A stretch of DNA of 64,000 nt from assembly GCA_028455995.1 (NCBI GenBank), contig JABELC010000002.1, positions 744,001 to 808,000 of the forward strand, written 5' to 3'. Shown in pieces: positions 11,871 through 24,902 of the stretch (positions within the stretch are counted from its first letter, which is position 1; each line of letters starts with the position of its first letter). This DNA is from Scleromitrula shiraiana (taxonomy: Eukaryota; Ascomycota; Leotiomycetes; Helotiales; Sclerotiniaceae). Below the pieces are notes generated by a model that had not been told where the DNA came from, made no database searches, and worked only from the letters and a program-made list of their open reading frames with translations. The translations under genes and the position numbers were made by a program.

Positions 11871-12115
11871 ATGGGATGTGAGTAAGAGTGAGTAAAAGTG
11901 TGAGAGTGAGAGTGGTAAGAATGAAGATATAGATACATATAGATATAGATATATATACATATACATACATATAGATATATAGAGTATAGACAGATGATGG
12001 ATTTTTAGCTTTTCGTGTCATGTCGTGTCATGTCATGTGGTGTCATGTGGTGTCATGTATGAGATGTGATGAGGTGTTGAGATAGATAATAGTGGTAGTG
12101 GTAGATATCTCGTGT

Positions 12116-12187
12116 TTATTGTTATTGTTATTGTTATTATTGTTATTGTTATTATTGTTATGTTATGTTATGTTATGTTATGTTATA
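12116..12187. repeat. (TTATTG)n / (TTATG)n array
   Basis: Tandem TTATTG hexamers, with some TTATTATTG, changing to TTATG pentamers at the right end. Confidence 0.88.
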
Positions 12188-14500
12188 GTTTTATTATACA
12201 ATCCCAATTCCCAATCCTCAATTCTCAATCCTCGAAGAAAGAAAATGTTACACGAGATTTACTATTCTTGAGGAGGGATGGAGCGAGGGAGGGAAGGAGG
12301 GGACTAGCTAGATCTTTCGAATTCTCGAATCGTTTTGGTGTATTGTAACTTTTTTTGCGTTTAGAGTTAGAGAGGTAGGTGGTTTTTTTTGTTGGTTTGT
12401 TGGTTTCTTGATTTGATTTGTTGATTTGATTTGTTGATTTAGATAATTGGGGGTGATTTGTGAGTGGAGGAATGGAATGGAATGTAATGGAATGTATGGA
12501 ATGTATGGGAAAGAGGGGGAGTGTTTTTTGCATGTGATAATAAGTGCGTAGATATGGGTACGGTATGTAGCAGATGTAGGAGGTATGTAGGAGGTGTTTG
12601 TTCTATGTAGAGGGAGGTGCTTATTTGGTGGTTATTTGGTGGTTATTTGATGGGTGGGATGGAGTGGGAATGAAAGGGATAGAGGGATAGAGAGAGAGGG
12701 CTTGTTTTTTTTTTTCACATGTAAATACTGGGTTGGTATTGTATTGTGTTGTGTTGTATTGTGTTGGATCGGTAGGTAGGTAGGTAGGTACGTAATCTTA
12801 TGTAGAGGTATGTGATATGTATGTGTGGTGTAGAGGTATGTATGGTATGTACATTCTTCGGAAGAATTGCACTCGAGAGCTATATAGTTCCTAGGTAGGT
12901 ATGTCATGTATGGATATTTAGTTAATGGGTTGGGACTTGTGGGGTGTGTAATCTGGGGGATTATACAAATATACATACATGTACATATAGCGGGTATATA
13001 ATGGATATATGTATAGAGACTTCTTCGCATATATTTTTGATTGATATGGCATCTGTATTTGTATATATATGTATGTGTGTATGTATATGTTCTATATATT
13101 ATCCATATTAGATTATATATTTCATGATGGATGGATGGATGTGATTCCCTATCTATCCATCTATCTACAATATAATATAGTACAATAGGATATAAATGCA
13201 CCTCAGAGGTTTATTCCCATCCATCTCCCGACATTAAGTACATGGAGGATAGCAATATCATATCTGTTGTGTTGTACACCCATCCTCTATCTGAATCTGA
13301 ATCTTCGATCGGTCTAACTCTCGGCCCGCTGCGCTCCTGCGCTGCTGCGCTAGATGAGAGACTATATTCTGTATGCGATATACATACTACCTACTTATTT
13401 ATCTATTTACTTGTTTACTTTACTTGTTGATAATGAGGAGGGATGGATGGGATGGTATTTGTTCTTTGTGTTTTGTGCTTCATGTTTTGGTGTATGGTAT
13501 GTAAAAGTCGTGAGATAAGGATGGGATAAGATGGATAGATAGATGGATGAATGGAACGAGGAGGTTTGGTTCCGTGGTTGAGGAGAATATGGTTCTGGTT
13601 CTGATTGTGGTTTTGATTGTGGATGGTTACTGATGTGTATGTGTATGGTAATGTTGAATGCATACAATACAATATTATTTTCACTATTCTGGTATTATAC
13701 AATTTCTGATTGAGATGAGATCATTTGTGTGTATGTTCATATCACTACACACATAGATACATACATACTTTACGAAAGAAGAATCGTGGATGCCATGGAT
13801 TCAAGATGTTTGGTATCATGTATGATTACATTGACACTTGAAGTTCTCAGATGATTCAACAAAGAATCATTTCATGATATGATATTCTATGATATGATAT
13901 CTCATCTCATCCGTCGGGTCTACTACAATATACCACATCATCTGATTAACCCTCTCATCATTCATTCATAGCGAGAATAAAAAAAATGAACTAAGGATAA
14001 GCATTCCAAGAATCAAGACCCAAGAATATTACCATGGTTACATAGTTACCGTTACATACATTGACACACCAACAGATAAGCATAGAAGACCTATGGAAAT
14101 CTAGAACCAGGAAATAGATCTTACAGACAGATACGTGTTACAGTATTAGTACTTGGGGTATATATGTATGTATGCGATTTCAACATAACGGATTCTATAC
14201 TAGACATATCCATATTTCCATACATATGTAAGTCTATCTGAAAGGAGATATACCGTAAAGTAAAGCAAAGAAAATCTCCTATCTCGGTCGTACTACGTAA
14301 TTCGATTGCTCGATGTCATATCATATCATAATCATATCATGCCATACCATACCATGCTAGTATATCGGTACTTTTTATTTTGCAATCGTTGCTAACCTGG
14401 ACAAATTCTCTTGCTATGAGTTTGATATCTTCATGGATATACCTGGATGGATGCATGGATGGATGAATGAATGAACAATGATTGCTACAACAAACAAACA

Positions 14501-17500
14501 TAAAAGAAAAGACTTCACTGTGGGTGGTGGGGTGCGCTGAAAGTGGCTATCTGGATCTCGAAGCGATGGTGAGTGAGCATGGAACGGGGCGTAACCGTTG
14601 CGGTGAGTAAAAGGAGATCAGCCGCTGCAGGTTTTATGTATGGGGTATGTAGGAGGGTAGTATTAGATATATTTTCCCTCTTTTTTTTCTTTTTTTGCTT
14701 TTTTTTGGTTATTTATTCATTGATAGATAAAAAAGGGTAAGAAATTCTTAGGGCGATATATTGGTGTGTGAGAGAAATAGAAAAAGAAGAGCCGGTATGG
14801 AAAGGGGATGGTTACGTTGGAGTGTTGCGAGTGGATGCGGGAATATCGAAGGGATTCCGAAAGGAGTGACGTACATGAATGCATGATGGCGGGGTGGTGT
14901 AGAGCGTGCTTGGCATGTGAATGTGGGGGATGAGAATATAAACGTTACCTATACTGAGATCGATATTACCCCAGGGATTTGATAATATAACTCGGAAGAT
15001 GGGGTTAAAGGAGGAGGGTGCAGTGGAAAAGGTGTGTATTGTAACACAACGTCTTAGAAATTGAAAACTCGAATCTATTTATCTCAATCTAGGGCTTTTT
15101 TAGTCTAGTGACTCCTCGTATCCAAATTTGCCAAAACTTTGGTACCCCAGGGGATGATTAGAGATAAGGCCGACTGGTGAGGATAAATATATTGGTTGCA
15201 TCATATAGTGTACTCGGTATAGTCTTACCGTAGAATCCCGGTGGAAGATACCTTGGCCACTAGGCCAAAGTAATGGATAAATAGAGCCTTTCAGAACGGG
15301 ATACGACCTTGACACGCGAGAATTCCCATATTCATCAGATCATCTTTCTTTCGTGATTCTATTGAAGCTTGAACGAATTTCATTGGTACAATAGAAGAAG
15401 TGCATTCACAATGAAATGCCGTACTTCGAGACTACAGAGGAAGATTCATCTCGTGATAAATGAAGGGAAAATCATAGCACGATACTCGCAGATGAAGAGA
15501 ATACATCGGTACATTGATAGGATAATATGTAACGAGAATATTAACCACGTAAGAAGTTAGATTCGGGGATCGGTAGCCAAGTGGTTTCCGCAAGAATGTC
15601 GTGCATTTAATCTACTTTCTTGGCGCAACCATAACGGCGTCGGCTGTTTGCGGCTATATCACGTAGCTATAGTGAGAAGATTGCGGACTAGATGATGCTA
15701 TGGACTCTTTGCGATTGAGAGGGATAATTCGAAAGACCATATCATTGATGTACGTTTCCTCGTGTGATGTTGATCGGGAAAAGAGGAACCTGGATCCGAA
15801 AGATGGCATTTGTAGAGCAGGAAGGCGGGGGAGGCAGGGAAAGGGAAAGGCACTGGCGCATGTCAGGAGGCGGCGAAAACGAGACAGTGTGGGGAATATG
15901 CTTCATGCGTATACAAAATAGGGCATAGGATCCAAGGACTAGGTATATCAGAGGGGATACCGTAGCATTAAAGATGGCTATAGGGTTGAGTGAACCGTGG
16001 TACCGGGAAAATGTCGAGTCTTCAGCAGGTATGAGAAAGCCTCGAGAAACGGATTCGAAATTGAGGTATGATTAAAGTTGTATGAAAGATTCAAACACAG
16101 CAGGAATACGAATGTGGGGAGAGGAGAAGCCAAGAGCGCAAAATATTGGAAGCGAGGGGTAAATATCTTCCGCGTTCAAAGGGGGACGAGGTTAAATAGA
16201 ACTTTTACTTGGCTACTTGGCTCAGAAGTTTGCGTGAAGGATTTAGAATTGCTTAAATCAACTGCCCGGAGAATAATCCGAATTGTGAAGATCTCTGCGA
16301 TTGTTTTGCATGTTGTGCATCTTCGGGAGCGGCAAAAGGAAAACAAAAAATAGCATCAACTTATCCAAGAGCCTATACTGTTGGGGACGGACTCGGTAAG
16401 ATTCATTAATTCCAAGGCCATCACTGATGAATTGGAGGGAACAGAAACTTCCGATTTGAAATGTTTGATAAAGGGCTAAAAATTTCATATATTAGATCTT
16501 CATATTGTGACGATTGTATTTCGGCCTACTCATCCGAATTGTGTGACTGGTCAGGTTTTATAAGGCATGAATTATCGGTGATCGTCCCGTCTCGCATACC
16601 GCATACAGTTGTTGAAGGGAAATTGTCGAACTAACGTGTTAAATTGAGGGGAAATTGAGGAGATTAACAAGAGGCTATGATGATGCTTGTTTGGCTGTAT
16701 GCGTGGTAGATCGAACTTCGAGATTTGTCCTGCATTTGACAGCGGAGATGACGGTACCTACCTAGATCATGCCTCCCAGGGATGGGATAAAGTTTCAAAG
16801 AGAAGGTTGAAACTCAAAATAATAACGTAACATATTATCGTGTTCGATGTATCTAGATGCTTCTTGATATCTGTATCGTTCAAGAAACCATTGTCAGTAA
16901 AAATGACACATATTTTTTACTTCATCTCGGAACATATCGTTATCTTTCACGGAAGAAAATAAAACTTATCTACTTACGTACGTAACCTAAGATGGTTGGG
17001 GATATTTGAAAATTCCAAGACCTTCGTTCATGTCCTGGTGTGATGTTGAACGCTGGTATCAACTTCCAATTAGTTACTTCCCCATACCCCTTATGGTATG
17101 ATAATAGGATGTTAACAAGTCATGCTAGAGCTCGCTCTAGTTCTCCAGTTAGTTGCAAATGATGAACGCTATCTACTTCCCCCATACCCCTTATGGCATG
17201 AGAGTAGGACATAAACGCTATCTACTTCCCCATACCCCTTATGGTAAGATATCAGGACTTTGACATAAAACTGTCGAAGTCATGCTAGAGGTCGTTTTAG
17301 TTTTCCAGCTAATTACGAGTAATTGACACTACCTACTTCCCCCATTACCCCACATTCTCTACGCCCCTAGGGTCCCTTAAAGACTAAAGTAGCGGTGACC
17401 ACAGAAGTTGTTCGGAAAGTTCTATACTCAGTGTATGTAGCTGCAAAAGATACTCGCATGTTGCAAAATTTTCATCGTAGTAATCATAATGGCGGCGCTG

Positions 17501-20500
17501 AGCCACAATGCTCACCTCAGATACTGTCCTTTGGCTTCCAGATTGAGAATCGGTGATGCCAGGTAACTATGCCAAGAGATTGGAACCAAAATTGCGATTG
17601 CAATATTGAAATCTTACATTAGTCGATAGATACTACCTGTATGTATGTATGTACGTACCCATTAGTTCTCGTTATTACCCAGGTAGGTAGCATATATCTA
17701 TTAAGAAATATTTAGAATAGATATTAAAGACTACGGTACACCATATCACCTCAAATGACAAAAGCCAGCAGTGCAAAAACGCGACTCAGCCAATTTCTAA
17801 CGTAACCGCAATTGTGTCAAATACAAATAGAAAGAGTTGACTCGCTTCATTCCGTCCCTCAAGCAATTGTCGTACAACATCATTATTGTGGAATTTTATG
17901 CGCGGGGAACTTGCGGGGGCGGGGGCGGGGTTCTAGACTTGTGGAGATAGGGGCAAAACTCTCTAAAATCTTTTTTTTTTCGAGATAGTAAATCGAGATA
18001 CAATTACCATTAGATTGTTCAAACTCTTATCAATTGAGGGGGGGACTCAAATTCTATAATTGTTTCCCGATGAGGAAGTAAAAATATCAATATTTATTCG
18101 AATAATTGTAGATAAAACAAGGCTTTATTTCATTTGATCAAGGTTTAGAACAGTCAGTGCTTTGCAGCCGTCCATTGCAGGCGCCACTTCATTCGGGGAT
18201 ACCATACTTGCATTGCCTGAACGGTTTTTAATATATCGTTCCAAAGAAGATAAGAACTCTTTCTTACCCCGGAGGAGTGGGAACCGAGAACCTAAATTTA
18301 ATATGATACGATACGTATGTAAGATAGTTATCATTGATGTTGTGTTGCTACCATTGTGTTCGTGTTTAGTTGAAGAAAGCAAGCATGAAATTGGGCAAGG
18401 AAAAGGAAAGGAAATAGCAACTCTAGTTCGACCCGAATTGCCTAGATGGGTTAGACCTTTTAGGCCTTATTTCAATGTCTAGTTATAACATTCTAACGAG
18501 GAATGAATAGGCTGGATAATCGATTGAACCGTAAAGTCTCATGAGTTTTGGTCATATACTACATACAATGCACACAATGATGAATGTTATTCACGAGTTC
18601 TTATCTCGTTTCAATCGTGAAGATTAGAGGGGGATTCAATCCGGTCCGAATTGCTGGTGAGAATGTATCCATGTATATCCTCAAACAAAGAAGTCATCTG
18701 AAAAGCAAGTCCTCCAAACGAGTTATCTAGACGTATTCGTGCTGTACAGCATGTTGATCTTCTTGTATAACTTCGGAGGGTATAGTAGCTAGTAGATAGA
18801 GGTTGATATGGCATGAGGTGGGGAAATTTTGACTAGCATCTTGGAAACTAACTTCCGTACCGAATACGCTAGTTACTCAACCTCGCGATTTGATTCATGG
18901 GTAAATAACCGGATCTTCTCGCTTGGCTTCGATCATCCACTCAGCAAACGTTACTCGAAGATATCATTCAACAACACGAATCAATAAGATACCCTTATCG
19001 TTTGAGCATGAGAAGATCAACCACCGCTAAACCTTTCTTTATGATTGAGGCTTAAGTCATGGTATCTGTGTAGGTATCTGGATATGTCGTGCTTGGAGTC
19101 ATTCATTGTTTAAGACAATACTCGATCTATTTGCGGGCTAGAAATCTCCGTACTTCTTTGGATGATTGAGGTTCGTCGATCAAGTTATCAAACATATCTC
19201 CAGGGATTATGGGAATCTCGTATTAGCGACTTGATCCAAATAGTAACGGTCGTCATATGTTATACAACATAGGATAGTATCGTGACGAGTGTCTATTTTT
19301 GGGAGGAAATTGAAACGTTCGACATCACATCTCTCGGAGCTTATATCAGGTACAAGATGAGATTTACTATATCATATCATGTACATCAGCTAAATAGATT
19401 GTCCTTTGATAAGGCCATACCATTTATTCATTTACTATGGAACCGCTTATCTTATCCCTGGTGATTCAGCTGATGGGGTAAATGTTAGTTCGGGGAGAGT
19501 ATCTTTTTCGTAATACAGCCAACAATTTGAGATAGAGAAACGAATTCAATGCAACGAAAAAAAAAACTAAAAGAGCGAGAAACAATCAGTCGTTTGATCA
19601 ATTCCGTCTACACGTGGTTACACCAGGATTCTTCTTTCAGGACACACGATGGCACGATGTCACCATTCGTGTGGGGGTTAGTTGAATTTGGGGTAAACTA
19701 TGTCTACAATGGAGGTATGCGAGGTGGAGATAAGGTTGCGGGGATACCGTGGGGGAAGGGGTATTATTTAGATAAGACTTTGATTGGAAATTGCTGGTTC
19801 ATATCTGATAAGCAACGTAGTTTCTGAAAGCCCAAGAGTTGGGACGTATGTGATATGGATTGATACGATAGAGTGGTTTATTATTATTTGTTATCTTTAT
19901 TCTCAAGGGGGAGGTGAAAGTATAAGCGAGTGAATTTTGAATCTTACCCCTGAAACCCTAATATGATAGATACTGAAGTTCTCTATTCTCTATCCCAAGT
20001 CTAAAATTGTTAGAACATCAATGAGATGTGTATTTATGGTATCATCAGAAGACTGATGTCAATACTGCGATCAATCACATTGCAAATGATGATATATTCG
20101 GAATAGCAGTTGATCGGAAGAATGGCCAAGGCTAGCTACATATTCATGAAAGGGGCACAAAGGATTTATAAGGCCCAATGAAAGTATGAGAATACTGAGA
20201 TTGAAATTGAACAAGGCTTCTTACATCTATATCACTGCTGCATTGTACATATATCGCCCATAAATAGTGATATGTTACATAAACCTCGAAATAGCATCTA
20301 CAAGATGATGGTGCTAGAGATTCTAGATATCTACCAAAATACTCAGTATAAGGTGCAATGATTCATGAGAATTATGATGCTCTCACCATCAGCATTTTAA
20401 CAATGGAGAATATATGTTCTGGACTATATTAATCTAGGAGTTTATACTATGTTTCTCTAAATCACATATTATCAACTATCGCTTATAAGTATAAAAAGGT

Positions 20501-21235
20501 CCGAGAAGGGAGGACAGAAAATTCTCTTGATATCTATCAATCGATGGGGTTTCATGTCGAATTTTCTCGTTGAAAATAAATAGGCTGGCGAGTGCAGCGG
20601 TGGTAAATACCAAAAGTGCTTTCTTTGGTGGTGTCTGCCATCTATATCTCTCTAGGAATTTCAGTTAGCAATGTGTATTGCTCTGTAGATATGGGAACGG
20701 GTTATGTTAACAGAAACTAACTACTAGCGTATGCTACCGATGATAAGTTTGTGATCTAAAGGATTTAATTTCTGCTATGTGAAATAACAAACAGGACATC
20801 GTGATTTGAAAGTAATGAATGTGAAGAGTCAACAAAGATTAGTTGCGTCAAACGAATGAAAATATAGAGTATACAAACCTAAGTAGATTAGTATTCTACT
20901 GTCTTATGTAGCTTATATTATTGAATACTAGCTAAAGTCATCTAGGCGTGAAATTTACATGTCTAAAGGAGGAGCTTTTATTGTGGTACGAATAGAACCA
21001 ATTCCGGATCTACGTCAATACCATGACAGTGATATTGATGCAGTAGCAGAGATACACATACAAGTGCTGAGCAATGATACAACTCGGATAGATTCATAAT
21101 ATTCGTTACTTAGTTGCAAATTAATTGATATTTTATAAAACGAAACAAAACAAAAACACCTCTCTCTTGCACACTTGATATTCCACTATTCTGAGATAAA
21201 ATCCCATTAAAAACAAAAAAGCACTGCCTTCGCGT
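14501..21235. other. Gene-free stretch of different character (few microsatellites)
   Basis: About 6.7 kb between the microsatellite block and the next gene. It has stop codons in all frames and only short open frames. The longest are 106 aa at 18162-18482 and about 92 aa at 16078-16353 and 19549-19827. None has a recognisable domain, a signal peptide or convincing intron continuity. Simple repeats are rare, unlike 1-14 kb. It could hold non-coding transcripts, old decayed genes or regulatory DNA. The one structured element I see is the tandem duplication at 17074-17360. Confidence 0.6.
17074..17360. repeat. Diverged ~160-bp composite tandem duplication
   Basis: The element CTACTTCCCCATACCCCTTA occurs with small changes at about 17074, 17173 and 17222, and in degraded form at 17333. 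A second module beginning AAGTCATGCTAGAG occurs at 17117 and again, diverged, at 17277, exactly 160 bp apart. This is a long-unit tandem duplication with a nested short repeat, unlike the surrounding microsatellites. It is non-coding. Confidence 0.75.
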
Positions 21236-24091
21236 TCATCTAAATTCCTCACTTGCCTCATCCGAAATATTTTCCTCCTCTTTCTCCAAACTAGGAGTCC
21301 AAAGATCTATCAATTTCTTAACAGGATCATCACCTCGTTTCAGATTCAGACTATCAAGAAAACAGAGCCTGAAAACATCTTCTTCGAGTTCACTATTCTC
21401 ACTATCACTGTCGCTGTTATAGCGCGACCTCCTGGAGCGGCGAACTCTCCGGTTTATTCTCACTCTTCTGTAACTCGGGGTATCACTGTACCCAGTATCA
21501 CTATCAGAACTTTCTGTATCAGTTGGGTATCTACGCCTAGGCTCTCTTCTCCCATTGACTTCAACGACGACAGGTGGTGAATGTGGTGGTGGATTTGGCG
21601 GCGGCGGTCGAAATTGTGGAAATGGTGGTCTCGGAGGTCCAACGATCGGTTGAGGACTATTCATCAGAGACACATAGACTTGAGATGGACTGTGCTCTCT
21701 AGTCACGGATCTTTTAGCAACTAGATGTATAATCGTTGCATTCGCAGCTGCACTTGCTTCGACTTCTCCGGAATTATTGAAGAGTCTAATTTCTACCCAG
21801 CACCATTCAAATCTAGGATCTCTATCATTGTATTTTAGATCTTCCATCAATCTGGTCAACTGAGCGGACTGTTGATCCGTGAGGCGTAGCTTAGTTTCAA
21901 GAACGTTCCCGCCACGACTGTTGAAAGAATTAATGCAAGAGAGTACATCTGGGAGAGGATTTGATTCTTGAGTAATGATGGCATGAGCCCATATTCGAGG
22001 TAGAGTGGGTGAAGATGGGTCTGCAAGACGAAGAGTATACTCGTTGTAAGTTGTTAGAGCAACCTCAGCTTCACTATTGGGTGGAGGCGGTGGTAAACAG
22101 GCATTGGGCCGAAGAGGCTCAGTTGCGGGGTAGAATGGTTCTGGACGTCTTGGAAAGGAGGTCGCTATCATCATCTCATTATTAATATATTGTTATATTG
22201 CGGTATCATTAGTCTCTTACCTGGAAGTGGTGGTCCTAGATAGGGACCGTAGACGTTAGCCATAGGTAAAGCCATCGCATTTGTGCCGCGGGTAAGATCG
22301 CTATGACGAACTGGATGTGATGGTTTCATCATAGGAGGGATTCGGAGAGTCGGTAAAGAAGAAGGTGGTAGAGGGGGTGGTGGACCGAAAGGTGAATGGC
22401 GGATAGCAGTCTCGTGTACAGAATGCAACTTAGTTTCCCCATCTATTAAATGCTCTCGCAGAATAGCTAGGATGACTCTCCCATTCTGATGATGTGGAAA
22501 TATCAAGTTGGAGCCTAGAGAATGGCTGAGGAGACGGATCCATGCCTTGTACTTGTTTTCTTGTAGAACCTGGAGTACAATAATGTCACGATGATTCTCA
22601 GGCTTCACTAATTTCGATTGAGTTGGGTAGATGGCAGTGTTAAGAGAGATATGCTCGGCATCTGTAAGCTGGCTAAATGTTTTGAACCAGCTATTGTCAT
22701 ACAGTTGATTGAGAATAGTACGCATATGTGTGGCCTCGAGACCGTGAAAATCAGAGTGAGGAACTGTTCTGATCCTGTCTTTCTGAATGAGAAAAGCTTG
22801 AAGTACGCATTCTGTATCTTCCAATATGGTCTTCATCTCAGCAGCAAGAGACTGCTTGCTTCTGAAGAGACTTTGAATCTTAAATCGGAAGCGATTTTGT
22901 TGAGACTTGAAGAGGCGACCATCTGGCTCGCTTGGCCTACTTGAGTTAGTATGGTTTAATTGGTACAGAAGAGTTGTGTTATACTTTGAGGATTCCTCTG
23001 ATACATGGTTCTCGACCTTGACTTCAAAAGTTTCCTTGTCATCTTGAGTTTTCTCATTGAGAGAGTCTTGTGTTAATGATGGTGTGCTTTGCAAGTCTGA
23101 GCTTTGTTTTGGAGGCTCTGGCAAGTTGGTGGCCTTATGGCTTTCATAGGTTGGGGGATCGATCTTTCATGATTAATAAAGGGGTATCAATAATTTGCAA
23201 TAACTTACAATCAAACGGGTAGCATCAATCACGATATCAGGAGGAGGTATTGGTCTAAGTGGGGCAGGAGGCGGCAGATGAGGAGGGGGAGGAAAGAAAT
23301 GTGGCTTCGGTTTATTGCCTGGAATTGAAATAATGTCGCTTTCACTATCACTATTGCTGCTTGAATAACTTGAAATACTGAAGGAACGGCGTCGACGGCC
23401 GCCTGCCCTAGAATTCGGTGACATTGGCAACCCGAGAGTTTCGACCGTGCGGGCAATGCGTTCATATTGGGTCACGATGTTTGAAACATCCAATTTTCCA
23501 GAAGAACTGAGCTATTGTCAGTATAAGTAGAATCTGCCTAAGATGTATAACTTACGGATCTTTAGAGACTGCACCAATTGTGACGACTTGAAATATCAAG
23601 AGAAGATGAAGGCGGAGATCATTGAGTCTTGTATTGTATTTGTACATTACATCGGCCGTACTATGGAAAGCTGCATTCTCAAGATCTTTCAAAAACTGGG
23701 CTTCGTCAAGTTTTGGCTCTGCCGTCGCCGGACTGGAATTCACCTTGGGCTGCTTGTTAGACCTATGCCTCGATTTGTTTTTGCCTTTCAAGCCGGCATC
23801 GTGGTGTCCAGCTGCAATCTTAGTCAAGATCGCAGTACAAGCTTTGCCTAGTAGGTCAACATATTTCAATCCTTCTCTACTGAAGAGTTGTCCCTTGGTA
23901 TCTTCGGTCTTATCTTTCAGAAGAGACGATAACTGGTTTAACATGATGATAGTCCCATCAAGGATGTTCATATGTGACAATTCCGCACGTAGATCTCTGC
24001 CCTTCATTGTAGCATGGGTATGCAGGACTCTGGAAAGCTGCCCAGCATACGCCGATGCACTTTCCAGAGCTTTCGCAGCGGCTATCTCCAT
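21236..24091 (-). CDS. Unknown proline/serine-rich protein, five exons
   Basis: I do not recognise this family. My model joins 24091-23556, 23506-23209, 23163-22221 and 22164-21236, all with GT-AG introns of about 45-60 nt and matching phases, giving about 901 aa. The N-terminal ~180 residues are helical and Leu/Ala-rich, resembling the helical N-terminal segments of many fungal STAND or ankyrin proteins, but no NTPase follows. Next come a basic and acidic-serine patch (GGRRRRSFSISSYSSSNSDSESD), proline runs (PPPPHLPPPAPLRP) and a globular-looking middle. The C-terminal part has two more proline-rich blocks, then RRVRINRRVRRSRRSR followed by SDSDSENSELEED. This alternation of charged low-complexity segments suggests a nuclear or scaffold protein, but that is inference. 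The gene sits tail-to-gene-desert and head toward ORC4. Exon 1 could have an upstream partner. Confidence 0.7.
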
Positions 24092-24902
24092 CGTCGTAGA
24101 CTACGTGAGCGGATCGAGCCAATTTAACTTGAAATAATTACAGTAAATCAAAAACACGATTGCAAAGAGACTGGCCTAAGAACATAATTTGTGGATGTGA
24201 AGAGAAGTAAACACGATATATTTTCAACGGGCTTACTGCCCTATAAGTCTCCCCGCTTTCTTCTTCATACTGCAGAGCAAGGCTACAAACAACTTACCTA
24301 TAATGCTCGGGGCTGCAGGATGTAATTCTGACATCCTCAAGCCACACCAGTCTTATGTGCACTGTTTAGTCCATCCGCATGCATTTTTAGTTATACAGCG
24401 TTCAAAACCCACCAATAAAGCCAAGTTAATATTTTTGAATATTTGTTCAAAACATAGATATTCAAGTATTCTTAAATCAACATATTGTTCAAATGTCTAT
24501 CTAAAACATAGACATTCAAATCTTCAATGCCTCGAGCTAGTATGATTGGTAACATTTTCCTGTGGAAGAAAGTCACTTTCAAGTAAGTGCAGTAACGGAG
24601 CCTTCGGAACATGATGACATAAAATACATTCCTGTTTGTTTTAAATAAGTTGAGGGCTCACAAATTCAACATGCCCTTCACAAGTCGTCCTAAATGCTAG
24701 GCAGTTTCGACGTGGAGAATTAATATGATAAGATTTGCGGAGAGGGCCAACGCATAGTAAGGCTCTCGGTTGTCTAAATATGCCGGCATCCGGAGACCGG
24801 TCAGCATCATGCCTCACACGAGCAGGGCGATACTATAATACGTTACCAGCCAACCCCACCAATACCGAACGGACGATATAGTGTCATGCATAGACACCGA
24901 GT
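24092..24902. other. Intergenic region between the unknown gene and ORC4
   Basis: About 810 bp with no supported gene. It should contain the promoter of the minus-strand gene on its left and the ORC4 3' end on its right. An AT-rich stretch near 24420-24520 has an imperfect repeat of AAAACATAGA(T/C)ATTCAA (24448 and 24501). Confidence 0.6.

Larger units (their letters stand above)
10756..14500. other. creA 3' flank: second microsatellite-dense non-coding block
   Basis: No gene is visible. The first ~400 bases are probably the creA 3' UTR. Beyond it lie a ~25-T run near 11173 and many tandem repeats (GGGAT, CTAA, TTATTG, GTAGTG, GATGGATG and others). Long open frames here, for example on the minus strand at 12632-13201, are products of the repeats and have no family features. 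Confidence 0.7.

Noticed and set aside
12632..13201. 189-aa open frame, minus strand
   Set aside because: Rich in Tyr, Ile, Thr and His from TGTATG-type repeats; no domain, and no convincing start or splice continuation.
15558..15660. tRNA-like GGTAGCCAAGTGGTTTCCGC
   Set aside because: It resembles the D-arm of a Ser/Leu tRNA, but there is no matching T-arm GGTTCGAATCC and no acceptor pairing nearby.
18125..18482. Overlapping open frames of 85 and 106 aa on opposite strands
   Set aside because: Neither has recognisable features, good splice links or an unusual composition. Chance length in this stretch is plausible.
19549..19827. 92-aa open frame starting MQRKKKLKERE
   Set aside because: It starts with an ATG but matches no family I know and has no supporting neighbours. 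Too weak to call a gene.
23622..24137. 171-aa plus-strand open frame
   Set aside because: It is antisense to the first exon of the minus-strand gene, whose exon structure and composition are far better supported.
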